A DNA stretch of 64,000 nucleotides. It comes from Clusia tigrina. Its lineage: Eukaryota; Arthropoda; Insecta; Diptera; Clusiidae. The stretch spans positions 101,292,542 to 101,356,541 of the forward strand of contig OV050032.1 of the NCBI GenBank assembly GCA_920105625.2, written 5' to 3'. Both the position numbers and the translations under genes were made by a program. Below, piece by piece: positions 12,123-26,031 of the stretch. Each line of letters starts with the position of its first letter. Within the stretch, counting starts at the first letter, position 1. The notes below the pieces were generated by a model, which made no database searches, was not told where the DNA came from, and saw only the letters and a program-made list of their open reading frames with translations.

Positions 12123-12316
12123 TGGCAACATTCAATGCTTGTAACTTTTTACTGGAGCGTCATAAAACCTGAAATTTTGTAACAATAAATTACTCGAGCC
12201 TCTTGTCAATTTAAACTATCGCTCAAAGCTATGCTACCCTAGAGTCCCAAATCAAACACTGATAAAACTTCAAACGCCCCTAACTTCTATACGGTACGTC
12301 CTACACCTATCAAAGT
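12123..12316 (+). repeat. 194-bp w/a chimeric monomer
   Basis: The first part is w (TTCAATGC, CCTGAAATT, AATTACTCGAG). From TTAAACTATC onward it is a type (CTAGAGTCCC, CGCCCC, CTATACGG). The switch lies near offsets 80-95. The identical chimera at 15257 shows that it existed before the 3,134-bp duplication. Confidence 0.8.
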
Positions 12317-13688
12317 TTGCAACATACAAATGCTTGTAACTTTTTACTGGAGCGCCATAAAACCTTGACATTTTGTAACAATAAAGTACTCGAGCCTCTT
12401 GGCAATTTAAGCTATCGCTCCAAGCTATGCTACCCTAGAGTCCCAAATCAAACACTGATAAAACTTCAAACGCCCCTAACTTCTATACGGTACGTCCTAC
12501 ACCTATCAAAGTTTGCAACATACAAATGCTTGTAACTTTTTACTGGAGCGTCATAAAACCTTGACATTTTGTAACAATAAAGTACTCGAGCCTCTTGGCA
12601 ATTTAAGCTATCGCTCCAAGCTATGCTACCCTAGAGTCCCAAATCAAACACTGATAAAACTTCAAACGCCCCTAACTTCTTTACGGTACGTCCTACACAT
12701 ATCAAAGTTTGCAACATACAATTGCTTGTAACTTTATACTGGAGCGTCATAAAACCTTGAAATTTTGTAACAATAAAGTACTCGAGCCTCTTGTCAATTT
12801 AAACTATCGCTCAAAGCTATGCTACCCTAGAGTCCCAAATCAAACACTGATAAAACTTCAAACGCCCCTAACTTCTATACGGTACGTCCTACACCTATCA
12901 AAGTTTGCAACATACAAATGCTTGTAACTTTTTACTGGAGCGTCATAAAACCTTGACATTTTGTAACAATAAAGTACTCGAGCCTCTTGGCAATTTAAGC
13001 TATCGCTCCAAGCTATGCTACCCTAGAGTCCCAAATCAAACACTGATAAAACTTCAAACGCCCCTAACTTCTTTACGGTACGTCCTACACATATCAAAGT
13101 TTGCAACATACAAATGCTTGTAACTTTTTACTGGAGCGTCATAAAACCTTGAAATTTTGTAACAATAAAGTACTCGAGCCTCTTGTCAATTTAAGCTATC
13201 GCTCAAAACTATGCTACCCTAGAGACCCAAATCAAACACTGATAAAACTTCAAACGCCCCTAACTTCTATACGGTACGTCCTACACCTATCAAAGTTTGC
13301 AACATACAAATGCTTGTAACTTTTTACTGGAGCGTCATAAAACCTTGAAATTTTGTAGCAATAAAGTACTCGAGCCTCTTGTCAATTTAAGCTATCGCTC
13401 AAAGCTATGCTACCCTAGAGTCCCAAATCAAACACTGATAAAACTTCAAACGCCCCTAACTTCTTTACGGTACGTCCTACACCTATCAAAGTTGGCAACA
13501 TTCAAATGCTTGTAAATTTTTACTGGAGCGTCATAAAACCTTGAAATTTTGTAACAATAAAGTACTCGAGCCTCCTGTCAATTTAAGCTATCGCTCAAGG
13601 CTATGCTACCCTTGAGTCCCAAATCAAACACTGATAAAACTTCAAACGCCCCTAACTTCTTTACGGTACGTCCTACACCTATCAAAGT

Positions 13689-13884
13689 TTGCAACATACA
13701 AATGCTTGTCACTTTTTACTGGAGCGTCATAAAACCTTGAAATTTTGTAACAATAAATTACTCGAGCCTCTTGTCAATTTAAGCCATCGCTCAAAGCTAT
13801 GCTACCCTTGAGACCCAAATCAAACACTGATAAAACTTCAAACGCCCCTAACTTCTTTACGGTACGTCCTACACCTATCAAAGT
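13689..13884 (+). repeat. h/x chimeric monomer
   Basis: It begins as h (CTTGTCAC, AATTACTCGAG) and continues as x (CCATCGC, CCTTGAG). In the partner block these sequences belong to two separate monomers (16823 and 17019). Copy 1 therefore lost exactly one 196-bp period by an in-register exchange inside this monomer. Confidence 0.7.
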
Positions 13885-14864
13885 TTGCAACATACAAATG
13901 CTTGTAACTTTTTACTGGAGCGTCATAAAACCTTGAAATTTTGTAGCAATAAAGTACTCGAGCCTCTTGTCAATTTAAGCTATCGCTCAAAGCTATGCTA
14001 CCCTAGAGTCCCAAATCAAACACTGATAAAACTTCAAACGCCCCTAACTTCTTTACGGTACGTCCTACACCTATCAAAGTTGGCAACATTCAAATGCTTG
14101 TAACTTTTTACTGGAGCGTCATAAAACCTTGAAATTTTGTAACAATAAAGTACTCGAGCCTCTTGTCAATTTAAGCTATCGCTCAAGGCTATGCTACCCT
14201 TGAGTCCCAAATCAAACACTGATAAAACTTCAAACGCCCCTAACTTCTTTACGGTACGTCCTACACCTATCAAAGTTTGCAACATACAAATGCTTGTCAC
14301 TTTTTACTGGAGCGTCATAAAACCTTGAAATTTTGTAACAATAAATTACTCGAGCCTCTTGTCAATTTAAGCTATCGCTCAAAGCTATGCTGCCCTAGAG
14401 TCCCAAATCAAACACTAATAAAACTTCAAATGGCCCTAACTTCTATATGGTACGTCCTACACCTATCAAAGTTTGCAACATACAATTGCTTGTAACTTTA
14501 TACTGGAGCGTCATAAAACCTTGAAATTTTGTAACAATAAAGTACTCGAGCCTCTTGTCAATTTAAACTATTGCTCAAAGCTATGCTACCCTAGAGTCCC
14601 AAATCAAACACTGATAAAATTTCAAACGCCCCTAACTTCAATACGGTACGTCCTACACCTATCAAAGTTTGCAACATACAAATGCTTGTAACTTTTTACT
14701 GGAGCGTCATAAAACCTTGACATTTTGTAACAATAAAGTACTCGAGCCTCTTGTCAATTTACGCTATCGCTCAAAGCTATGCTACCCTAGAGTCCCAAAT
14801 CAAATACTAATAAAACTTCAAATGGCCCTAACTTCTATATGGTACGTCCTACACCTATCAAAGT

Positions 14865-17800
14865 TTGCAACATACAATTGCTTGTAACTTTATACTGGAG
14901 CGTCATAAAACCTTGAAATTATGTAACAATAAAGTACTCGAGACTCTTGTCAATTTAAACTATCGCTCAAAGCTATGCTACCCTAGAGTCCCAATTCAAA
15001 CACTGATAAAACTTCAAACGCCCCTAACTTCAATACGGTACGTCCTACACCTATCAAAGTTTGCAACATACAAATGCTTGTAACTTTTTACTGGAGCGTC
15101 ATAAAACCTTGACATTTTGTAACAATAAAGTACTCGAGCCTCTTGTCAATTTAAGCTATCGCTCAAAGCTATGCTACCCTAGAGTCCCAAATCAAACACT
15201 GATAAAACTTCAAACGCCCCTAACTTCTTTACGGTACGTCCTACACCTATCAAAGTTGGCAACATTCAATGCTTGTAACTTTTTACTGGAGCGTCATAAA
15301 ACCTGAAATTTTGTAACAATAAATTACTCGAGCCTCTTGTCAATTTAAACTATCGCTCAAAGCTATGCTACCCTAGAGTCCCAAATCAAACACTGATAAA
15401 ACTTCAAACGCCCCTAACTTCTATACGGTACGTCCTACACCTATCAAAGTTTGCAACATACAAATGCTTGTAACTTTTTACTGGAGCGTCATAAAACCTT
15501 GACATTTTGTAACAATAAAGTACTCGAGCCTCTTGGCAATTTAAGCTATCGCTCCAAGCTATGCTACCCTAGAGTCCCAAATCAAACACTGATAAAACTT
15601 CAAACGCCCCTAACTTCTATACGGTACGTCCTACACCTATCAAAGTTTGCAACATACAAATGCTTGTAACTTTTTACTGGAGCGTCATAAAACCTTGACA
15701 TTTTGTAACAATAAAGTACTCGAGCCTCTTGGCAATTTAAGCTATCGCTCCAAGCTATGCTACCCTAGAGTCCCAAATCAAACACTGATAAAACTTCAAA
15801 CGCCCCTAACTTCTTTACGGTACGTCCTACACATATCAAAGTTTGCAACATACAATTGCTTGTAACTTTATACTGGAGCGTCATAAAACCTTGAAATTTT
15901 GTAACAATAAAGTACTCGAGCCTCTTGTCAATTTAAACTATCGCTCAAAGCTATGCTACCCTAGAGTCCCAAATCAAACACTGATAAAACTTCAAACGCC
16001 CCTAACTTCTATACGGTACGTCCTACACCTATCAAAGTTTGCAACATACAAATGCTTGTAACTTTTTACTGGAGCGTCATAAAACCTTGACATTTTGTAA
16101 CAATAAAGTACTCGAGCCTCTTGGCAATTTAAGCTATCGCTCCAAGCTATGCTACCCTAGAGTCCCAAATCAAACACTGATAAAACTTCAAACGCCCCTA
16201 ACTTCTTTACGGTACGTCCTACACATATCAAAGTTTGCAACATACAAATGCTTGTAACTTTTTACTGGAGCGTCATAAAACCTTGAAATTTTGTAACAAT
16301 AAAGTACTCGAGCCTCTTGTCAATTTAAGCTATCGCTCAAAACTATGCTACCCTAGAGACCCAAATCAAACACTGATAAAACTTCAAACGCCCCTAACTT
16401 CTATACGGTACGTCCTACACCTATCAAAGTTTGCAACATACAAATGCTTGTAACTTTTTACTGGAGCGTCATAAAACCTTGAAATTTTGTAGCAATAAAG
16501 TACTCGAGCCTCTTGTCAATTTAAGCTATCGCTCAAAGCTATGCTACCCTAGAGTCCCAAATCAAACACTGATAAAACTTCAAACGCCCCTAACTTCTTT
16601 ACGGTACGTCCTACACCTATCAAAGTTGGCAACATTCAAATGCTTGTAACTTTTTACTGGAGCGTCATAAAACCTTGAAATTTTGTAACAATAAAGTACT
16701 CGAGCCTCCTGTCAATTTAAGCTATCGCTCAAGGCTATGCTACCCTTGAGTCCCAAATCAAACACTGATAAAACTTCAAACGCCCCTAACTTCTTTACGG
16801 TACGTCCTACACCTATCAAAGTTTGCAACATACAAATGCTTGTCACTTTTTACTGGAGCGTCATAAAACCTTGAAATTTTGTAACAATAAATTACTCGAG
16901 CCTCTTGTCAATTTAAGCTATCGCTCAAAGCTATGCTGCCCTAGAGTCCCAAATCAAACACTAATAAAACTTCAAACGCCCCTAACTTCTTTACGGTACG
17001 TCCTACACCTATCAAAGTTGGCAACATTCAAATGCTTGTAACTTTTTACTGGAGCGTCATAAAACCTTGAAATTTTGTAACAATAAAGAACTCGAGCATC
17101 TTGTCAATTTAAGCCATCGCTCAAAGCTATGCTACCCTTGAGTCCCAAATCAAACACTGATAAAACTTCAAACGCCCCTAACTTCTTTACGGTACGTCCT
17201 ACACCTATCAAAGTTTGCAACATACAAATGCTTGTAACTTTTTACTGGAGCGTCATAAAACCTTGAAATTTTGTAGCAATAAAGTACTCGAGCCTCTTGT
17301 CAATTTAAGCTATCGCTCAAAGCTATGCTACCCTAGAGTCCCAAATCAAACACTGATAAAACTTCAAACGCCCCTAACTTCTTTACGGTACGTCCTACAC
17401 CTATCAAAGTTGGCAACATTCAAATGCTTGTAACTTTTTACTGGAGCGTCATAAAACCTTGAAATTTTGTAACAATAAAGTACTCGAGCCTCTTGTCAAT
17501 TTAAGCTATCGCTCAAGGCTATGCTACCCTTGAGTCCCAAATCAAACACTGATAAAACTTCAAACGCCCCTAACTTCTTTACGGTACGTCCTACACCTAT
17601 CAAAGTTTGCAACATACAAATGCTTGTCACTTTTTACTGGAGCGTCATAAAACCTTGAAATTTTGTAACAATAAATTACTCGAGCCTCTTGTCAATTTAA
17701 GCTATCGCTCAAAGCTATGCTGCCCTAGAGTCCCAAATCAAACACTAATAAAACTTCAAATGGCCCTAACTTCTATATGGTACGTCCTACACCTATCAAA

Positions 17801-17998
17801 GTTTGCAACATACAAATGCTTGTAACTTTTTACTGGAGCGTCATAAAACCTTGACATTTTGTAACAATAAAGTACTCGAGCCTCTTGTCAATTTACGCTA
17901 TCGCTCAAAGCTATGCAACCCTAGAGTCCCAAATCAAATACTAATAAAACTTCAAATGGCCCTAACTTCTATATGGTACGTCCTACACCTATCAAAGT
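14865..17998 (+). repeat. 3,134-bp tandem duplication, copy 2
   Basis: Partner of 11731-14864. The shared GAAATTATGTAAC variant of 14865 reappears at 17999, and the ATTTACGCTATC gm variant of 14669 reappears at 17803, marking the duplication edge. Monomer 16823 (h start, s-like end) followed by x at 17019 is the uncollapsed form of chimera 13689. The a monomer of copy 1 (14473) is missing here. Confidence 0.88.
15257..15450 (+). repeat. 194-bp w/a chimeric monomer, second copy
   Basis: Same two one-base losses and same switch point as 12123-12316, at +3,134 bp. Confidence 0.8.
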
Positions 17999-18390
17999 TT
18001 GCAACATACAATTGCTTGTAACTTTATACTGGAGCGTCATAAAACCTTGAAATTATGTAACAATAAAGTACTCGAGCCTCTTGTCAATTTAAACTATCGC
18101 TCAAAGCTATGCTACCCTAGAGTCCCAAATCAAACACTGATAAAACTTCAAACGCCCCTAACTTCTATACGGTACGTCCTACACCTATCAAAGTTTGCAA
18201 CATACAAATGCTTGTAACTTTTCACTGGAGCGTCATAAAACCTTGACATTTTGTAACAATAAAGTACTCGAGCCTCTTGTCAATTTAAGCTATCGCTCCA
18301 AGCTATGCTACCCTAGAGTCCCAAATCAAACACTGATAAAACTTCAAACGCCCCTAACTTCTTTACGGTACGTCCTACACCTATCAAAGT

Positions 18391-19174
18391 TTGCAACATA
18401 CAAATGCTTGTAACTTTTTACTGGAGCGTCATAAAACCTTGAAATTTTGTAACAATAAAGTACTCGAGCCTCTTGTCAATTTAAGCTATCGCTCAAAACT
18501 ATGCTACCCTAGAGACCCAAATCAAACACTGATAAAACTTCAAACGCCCCTAACTTCTATACGGTACGTCCTACACCTATCAAAGTTTGCAACATACAAA
18601 TGCTTGTAACTTTTTACTGGAGCGTCATAAAACCTTGAAATTTTGTAACAATAAAGTACTCGAGCCTCTTGTCAATTTAAGCCATCGCTCAAAGCTATGC
18701 TACCCTTGAGTCCCAAATCAAACACTGATAAAACTTCAAATGGCCCTAACTTCTATACGGTACGTCCTACACCTATCAAAGTTTGCAACATACAATTGCT
18801 TGTAACTTTATACTGGAGCGTCTTAAAACCTTGAAATTTTGTAACAATAAAGAACTCGAGCATCTTGTCAATTTAAGCCATCGCTCAAAGCTATACTACC
18901 CTTGAGTCCCAAATCAAACACTGATAAAACTTCAAACGCCCCTAACTTCTTTACGGTACGTCCTACACCTATCAAAGTTTGCAACATACAAATGCTTGTA
19001 ACTTTTTACTGGAGCGTCATAAAACCTTGAAATTTTGTAGCAATAAAGTACTCGAGCCTCTTGTCAATTTAAGCTATCGCTCAAAGCTATGCTACCCTAG
19101 AGTCCCAAATCAAACACTGATAAAACTTCAAACGCCCCTAACTTCTTTACGGTACGTCCTACACCTATCAAAGT
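18391..19174 (+). repeat. k-z-x-s four-monomer module, copy 3
   Basis: Same order as 10947-11730 at +7,444 bp. The x copy has GCGTCTTAAAACC and GCTATACTACC as private changes. Confidence 0.8.
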
Positions 19175-20742
19175 TGGCAACATTCAAATGCTTGTAACTT
19201 TTTACTGGAGCGTCATAAAACCTTGAAATTTTGTAACAATAAAGTACTCGAGCCTCTTGTCAATTTAAGCTATCGCTCAAGGCTATGCTACCCTTGAGTC
19301 CCAAATCAAACACTGATAAAACTTCAAACGCCCCTAACTTCTTTACGGTACGTCCTACACCTATCAAAGTTTGCAACATACAAATGCTTGTCACTTTTTA
19401 CTGGAGCGTCATAAAACCTTGAAATTTTGTAACAATAAAGTACTCGAGCCTCTTGTCAATTTAAGCCATCGCTCAAAGCTATGCTACCCTAGAGTCCCAA
19501 ATCAAACACTGATAAAACTTCAAACGCCCCTAACTTCTATACGGTACGTCCTACACCTATCAAAGTTTGCAACATACAAATGCTTGTAACTTTTTACTGG
19601 AGCGTCATAAAACCTTGACATTTTGTAACAATAAAGTACTCGAGCCTCTTGTCAATTTAAACTATCGCTCAAAGCTATGCTACCCTAGAGTCCCAAATCA
19701 AACACTGATAAAACTTCAAACGCCCCTAACTTCTATACGGTACGTCCTACACCTATCAAAGTTTGCAACATACAAATGCTTGTAACTTTTTACTGGAGCG
19801 TCATAAAACCTTGACATTTTGTAACAATAAAGTACTCGAGCCTCTTGTCAATTTAAGCTATCGCTCAAAGCTATGCTACCCTAGAGTCCCAAATCAAACA
19901 CTAATAAAACTTCAAATGGCCCTAACTTCTATATGGTACGTCCTACACCTATCAAAGTTTGCAACATACAATTGCTTGTAACTTTATACTGGAGCGTCAT
20001 AAAACCTTGAAATTTTGTAACAATAACGTACTCGAGCCTCTTGTCAATTTAAACTATCGCTCAAAGCTATGCTAACCTAGAGTCCCAAATCAAACACTGA
20101 TAAAACTTCAAACGCCCCTAACTTCTATACGGTACGTCCTACACCTATCAAAGTTTGCAACATACAAATGCTTGTAACTTTTTACTGGAGCGTCATAAAA
20201 CCTTGACATTTTGTAACAATAAAGTACTCGAGCCTCTTGTCAATTTAAGCTATCGCTCAAAGCTATGCTACCCTAGAGTCCCAAATCAAACACTGATAAA
20301 ACTTCAAACGCCCCTAACTTCTTTACGGTACGTCCTACACCTATCAAAGTTTGCAACATACAAATGCTTGTAACTTTTTACTGGAGCGTCATAAAACCTT
20401 GACATTTTGTAACAATAAAGTACTCGAGCCTCTTGTCAATTTAGGCGATCGCTCAAAGCTATGCTACCCTTGAGTCCCAAATCAAACACTGATAAAACTT
20501 CAAATGGCCCTAACTTCTATACGGTACGTCCTACACCTATCAAAGTTTGCAACATACAAATGCTTGTAACTTTTTACTGGAGCGTCATAAAACCTTGAAA
20601 TTTTGTAACAATAAAGTACTCGAGCCTCTTGTCAATTTAAGCTATCGCTGAAAGCTATGCTACCCTAGAATCCCAAATCAAACACTGATAAAACTTCAAA
20701 TGGCCCTAACTTCTATACGGTACGTCCTACACCTATCAAAGT

Positions 20743-21721
20743 TTGCAACATACAAATGCTTGTAACTTTTTACTGGAGCGTCCTAAAACCTTGAAATTTT
20801 GTAACAATGAAGTACCCGAGGCTCTTGTCAATTTAAGCTATCGCTCAAAACTATGCTACCCTAGAGACCCAAATCAAACACTGATAAAACTTCCAACGCC
20901 CCTAACTTCTTTACGGTACGTCCTACAAATATCAAAGTTGGCAACATTCAAATGCTTGTAACTTTTTACTGGAGCGTCATAAAACCTTGAAATTTTGTAA
21001 CAATAAAGTACTCGAGCCTCTTGTCAATTTAAGCTATCGCTCAAAGCTATGCTACCCTAGAGTCCCAAATCAAACACTGATAAAACTTCAAACGCCCCTA
21101 ACTTCTATACGGTACGTCCTACACCTATCAAAGTTTGCAACATACAAATGCTTGTAACTTTTTACTGGAGCGTCATAAAACCTGAAATTTTGTAACAATA
21201 AATTACTCGAGCCTCTTGTCAATTTAAGCCATCGCTCAAAGCTAAGCTACCCTAGAGTCCCAAATCAAACACTGATAAAACTTCAAGCGCCCCTAACTTC
21301 TTTACGGTACGTCCTACACCTATCAAAGTTGGCAACATTCAAATGCTTGTAACTTTTTACTGGAGCGTCATAAAACCTTGAAATTTTGTAACAATAAATT
21401 ACTCGAGCCTCTTGTCAATTTAAGCTATCGCTCAAAGCTATGCTGCCCTAGAGTCCCAAATCAAACACTAATAAAACTTCAAATGGCCCTAACTTCTATA
21501 TGGTACGTCCTACACCTATCAAAGTTTGCAACATACAATTGCTTGTAACTTTATACTGGAGCGTCATAAAACCTTGAAATTTTGTAACAATAAAGTACTC
21601 GAGCCTCTTGTCAATTTAAACTATCGCTCAAAGCTATGCTACCCTAGAGTCCCAAATCAAACACTGATAAAACTTCAAACGCCCCTAACTTCAATACGGT
21701 ACGTCCTACACCTATCAAAGT
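20743..21721 (+). repeat. C-B-w-h-a five-monomer cassette, copy 1
   Basis: The C monomer has GCGTCCTAAAACC, CCGAGGCTC, CTTCCAACG and CTACAAATATC. All of these recur at 27012 (+6,269 bp). Conservation extends left through the g-e-consensus monomers from 20155, matching 26424 onward. Confidence 0.85.
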
Positions 21722-22308
21722 TTGCAACATACAAATGCTTGTAACTTTTTACTGGAGCGTCATAAAACCTGAAATTTTGTAACAATAAATTACTCGAGCC
21801 TCTTGTCAATTTAAGCCATCGCTCAAAGCTAAGCTACCCTAGAGTCCCAAATCAAACACTGATAAAACTTCAAGCGCCCCTAACTTCTTTACGGTACGTC
21901 CTACACCTATCAAAGTTGGCAACATTCAAATGCTTGTAACTTTTTACTGGAGCGTCATAAAACCTTGAAATTTTGTAACAATAAATTACTCGAGCCTCTT
22001 GTCAATTTAAGCTATCGCTCAAAGCTATGCTGCCCTAGAGTCCCAAATCAAACACTAATAAAACTTCAAATGGCCCTAACTTCTATATGGTACGTCCTAC
22101 ACCTATCAAAGTTTGCAACATACAATTGCTTGTAACTTTATACTGGAGCGTCATAAAACCTTGAAATTTTGTAACAATAAAGTACTCGAGCCTCTTGTCA
22201 ATTTAAGCTATCGCTCAAAGCTATGCTACCCTAGAGTCCCAAATCAAACACTGATAAAACTTCAAACGCCCCTAACTTCAATACGGTACGTCCTACACCT
22301 ATCAAAGT
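21722..22308 (+). repeat. w-h-a trimer, tandem copy
   Basis: It directly follows the trimer at 21135-21721, so w-h-a is itself tandemly duplicated here with a 587-bp period (195+196+196). The a copy reverts to TTAAGCTATC. Confidence 0.85.
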
Positions 22309-24072
22309 TTGCAACATACAAATGCTTGTAACTTTTTACTGGAGCGTCATAAAACCTTGACATTTTGTAACAATAAAGTACTCGAGCCCCTTGTCAATTT
22401 AAGCTATCGCTCAAAGCTATGCTACCCTAGAGTCCCAAATCAAACACTAATAAAACTTCAAATGGCCCTAACTTCTATATGGTACGTCCTACACCTATCA
22501 AAGTTTGCAACATACAATTGCTTGTAACTTTATACTGGAGCGTCATAAAACCTTGAAATTTTGTAACAATAAAGTACTCGAGCCTCTTGTCAATTTAAAC
22601 TATCGCTCAAAGCTATGCTACCCTAGAGTCCCAAATCAAACACTGATAAAACTTCAAACGCCCCTAACTTCTTTACGGTACGTCCTACACCTATCAAAGT
22701 TTGCAACATACAAATGCTTGTAACTTTTTACTGGAGCGTCATAAAACCTTGAAATTTTGTAGCAATAAAGTACTCGAGCCTCTTGTCAATTTAAGCTATC
22801 GCTCAAAGCTATGCTACCCTAGAGTCCCAAATCAAACACTGATAAAACTTCAAACGCCCCTAACTTCTTTACGGTACGTGCTACACCTATCAAAGTTGGC
22901 AACATTCAAATGCTTGTAACTTTTTACTGGAGCGTCATAAAACCTTGAAATTTTGTAACAATAAAGTACTCGAGCCTCTTGTCAATTTAAGCTATCGCTC
23001 AAGGCTATGCTACCCTTGAGTCCCAAATCAAACACTGATAAAACTTCAAACGCCCCTAACTTCTTTACGGTACGTCCTACACCTATCAAAGTTTGCAACA
23101 TACAAATGCTTGTAACTTTTTACTGGAGCGTCATAAAACCTTGAAATTTTGTAACAATAAATTACTCGAGCCTCTTGTCAATTTAAGCTATCGCTCAAAG
23201 CTATGCTGCCCTAGAGTCCCAAATCAAACACTAATAAAACTTCAAATGGCCCTAACTTCTATATGGTACGTCCTACACCTATCAAAGTTTGCAACATACA
23301 ATTGCTTGTAACTTTATACTGGAGCGTCATAAAACCTTGAAATTTTGTAACAATAAAGTACTCGAGCCTCTTGTCAATTTAAACTATCGCTCAAAGCTAT
23401 GCTACCCTAGAGTCCCAAATCAAACACTGATAAAACTTCAAACGCCCCTAACTTCAATACGGTACGTCCTACACCTATCAAAGTTTGCAACATACAAATC
23501 CTTGTAACTTTTTACTGGAGCGTCATAAAACCTTGACATTTTGTAACAATAAAGTACTCGAGCCTCTTGTCAATTTAAGCTATCGCTCAAAGCTATGCTA
23601 CCCTAGAGTCCCAAATCAAACACTAATAAAACTTCAAATGGCCCTAACTTCTATATGGTACGTCCTACACCTATCAAAGTTTGCAACATACAATTGCTTG
23701 TAACTTTATACTGGAGCGTCATAAAACCTTGATATTTTGTAACAATAAAGTACTCGAGCCTCTTGTCAATTTAAACTATCGCTCAAAGCTATGCTACCCT
23801 AGAGTCCCAAATCAAACACTGATAAAACTTCAAACGCCCCCAACTTCTATACGGTACGTCCTACACCTATCAAAGTTTGCAACATACAAATGCTTGTAAC
23901 TTTTTACTGGAGCGTCATAAAACCTTGACATTTTGTAACAATAAAGTACTCGAGCCTCTTGTCAATTTAAGCTATCGCTCCAAGCTATGCTACCCTAGAG
24001 TCCCAAATCAAACACTGATAAAACTTCAAACGCCCCTAACTTCTTTACGGTACGTCCTACACCTATCAAAGT

Positions 24073-24856
24073 TTGCAACATATAAATGCTTGTAACTTTT
24101 TACTGGAGCGTCATAAAACCTTGAAATTTTGTAACAATAAAGTACTCGAGCCTCTTGTCAATTTAAGCTATCGCTCAAAACTATGCTACCCTAGAGAGCC
24201 AAATCAAACACTGATAAAACTTCAAACGCCCCTAACTTCTATACGGTACGTCCTACACCTATCAAAGTTTGCAACATACAAATGCTTGTAACTTTTTACT
24301 GGAGCGTCATAAAACCTTGAAATTTTGTAACAATAAAGTACTCGAGCCTCTTGTCAATTTAAGCCATCGCTCAAAGCTATGCTACCCTTGAGTCCCAAAT
24401 CAAACACTGATAAAACTTCAAATGGCCCTAACTTCTATACGGTACGTCCTACACCTATCAAAGTTTGCAACATACAATTGCTTGTAACTTTATACTGGAG
24501 CGTCATAAAGCCTTGAAATTTTGTAACAATAAAGAACTCGAGCATCTTGTCAATTTAAGCCATCGCTCAAAGCTATGCTACCCTTGAGTCCCAAATCAAA
24601 CACTGATAAAACTTCAAACGCCCCTAACTTCTTTACGGTACGTCCTACACCTATCAAAGTTTGCAACATACAAATGCTTGTAACTTTTTACTGGAGCGTC
24701 ATAAAACCTTGAAATTTTGTAGCAATAAAGTACTCGAGCCTCTTGTCAATTTAAGCTATCGCTCAAAGCTATGCTACCCTAGAGTCCCAAATCAAACACT
24801 GATAAAACTTCAAACGCCCCTAACTTCTTTACGGTACGTCCTACACCTATCAAAGT
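24073..24856 (+). repeat. k-z-x-s four-monomer module, copy 4
   Basis: Same order as 18391-19174 at +5,682 bp. Private changes include ACATATAAATGC, AGAGAGCC and CATAAAGCC. Confidence 0.8.
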
Positions 24857-25052
24857 TGGCAACATTCAAATGCTTGTAACTTTTTACTGGAGCGTCATAA
24901 AACCTTGAAATTTTGTAACAATAAAGTACTCGAGCCTCTTGTCAATTTAAGCTATCGCTCAAGGCTATGCTACCCTTGAGTCCCAAATCAAACACTGATA
25001 AAACTTCAAACGCCCCTAACTTCTTTACGGTACGTCCTAAACCTATCAAAGT

Positions 25053-26031
25053 TTGCAACATATAAATGCTTGTCACTTTTTACTGGAGCGTCATAAAACC
25101 TTGAAATTTTGTAACAATAAAGTACTCGAGCCTCTTGTCAATTTAAGCCATCGCTCAAAGCTATGCTACCCTAGAGTCCCAAATCAAACACTGATAAAAC
25201 TTCAAGTGCCCCTAACTTCTTTACGGTACGTCCTACACCTATCAAAGTTGGCAACATTCAAATGCTTGTAACTTTTTACTGGAGCGTCATAAAACCTTGA
25301 AATTTTGTAACAATAAAGTACTCGAGCCTCTTGTCAATTTAAGCTATCGCTCAAAGCTATGCTACCCTAGAGTCCCAAATCAAACACTGATAAAACTTCA
25401 AACGCCCCTAACTTCTATACGGTACGTCCTACACCTATCAAAGTTTGCAACATACAAATGCTTGTAACTTTTTACTGGAGCGTCATAAAACCTGAAATTT
25501 TGTAACAATAAATTACTCGAGCCTCTTGTCAATTTAAGCCATCGCTCAAAGCTATGCTACCCTAGAGTCCCAAATCAAACACTGATAAAACTTCAAGCGC
25601 CCCTAACTTATTTACGGTACGTCCTACACCTATCAAAGTTGGCAACATTCAAATGCTTGTAACTTTTTACTGGAGCGTCATAAAACCTTGAAATTTTGTA
25701 ACAATAAATTACTGGAGCCTCTTGTCAATTTAAGCTATCGCTCAAAGCTGTGCTGCCCTAGAGTCCCAAATCAAACACTAATAAAACTTCAAATGGCCCT
25801 AACTTCTATATGGTACGTCCTACACCTATCAAAGTTTGCAACATACAATTGCTTGTAACTTTATACTGGAGCGTCATAAAACCTTGAAATTTTGTAACAA
25901 TAAAGTACTCGAGCCTCTTGTCAATTTAAACTATCGCTCAAAGCTATGCTACCCTAGAGTCCCAAATCAAACACTGATAAAACTTCAAACGCCCCTAACT
26001 TCTATACGGTACGTCCTACACCTATCAAAGT
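25053..26031 (+). repeat. M-B-w-h-a five-monomer cassette, copy 1
   Basis: M carries CTTGTCAC, CCATCGC and AAGTGCCCC. h carries TTACTGGAGCC (XhoI lost) and GCTGTGCTGCC. The length is 979 bp because w is 195 bp. It is repeated at 33084, 36023 and 40529. Confidence 0.85.

Larger units (their letters stand above)
11731..14864 (+). repeat. 3,134-bp tandem duplication, copy 1 (16 monomers)
   Basis: The ordered types a', g, w/a chimera, LEPLG-g, LEPLG-g, a, LEPLG-g, k, s, y, h/x chimera, s, y, h, a, gm are repeated in the adjacent block from 14865. Both copies share the rare 194-bp chimeric monomer (12123, 15257) and the CCCAATTC variant in the first monomer. Copy 1 has one monomer fewer between y and s (chimera at 13689) and one more a monomer (14473), so both copies are the same length. 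Offsets are 3,134 bp except for 13885-14472, which is displaced by 3,330 bp. Confidence 0.88.
5268..20350 (+). repeat. Zone II: a/g/k/s/y/h/x monomers
   Basis: This zone lacks O and e monomers and has almost no C type (one at 8010). The a (CAATTGC, CTTTATAC, TTAAACTATC), g, k, s, y, h and x types recur in partly conserved order. Visible larger units are the k-z-x-s four-monomer module and the 3,134-bp tandem duplication. The distinctive LEPLG-encoding change (CTCTTGGCAATT with CGCTCCAAGC) is at 8402, 12317, 12513, 12905, 15451, 15647 and 16039. Confidence 0.65.
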
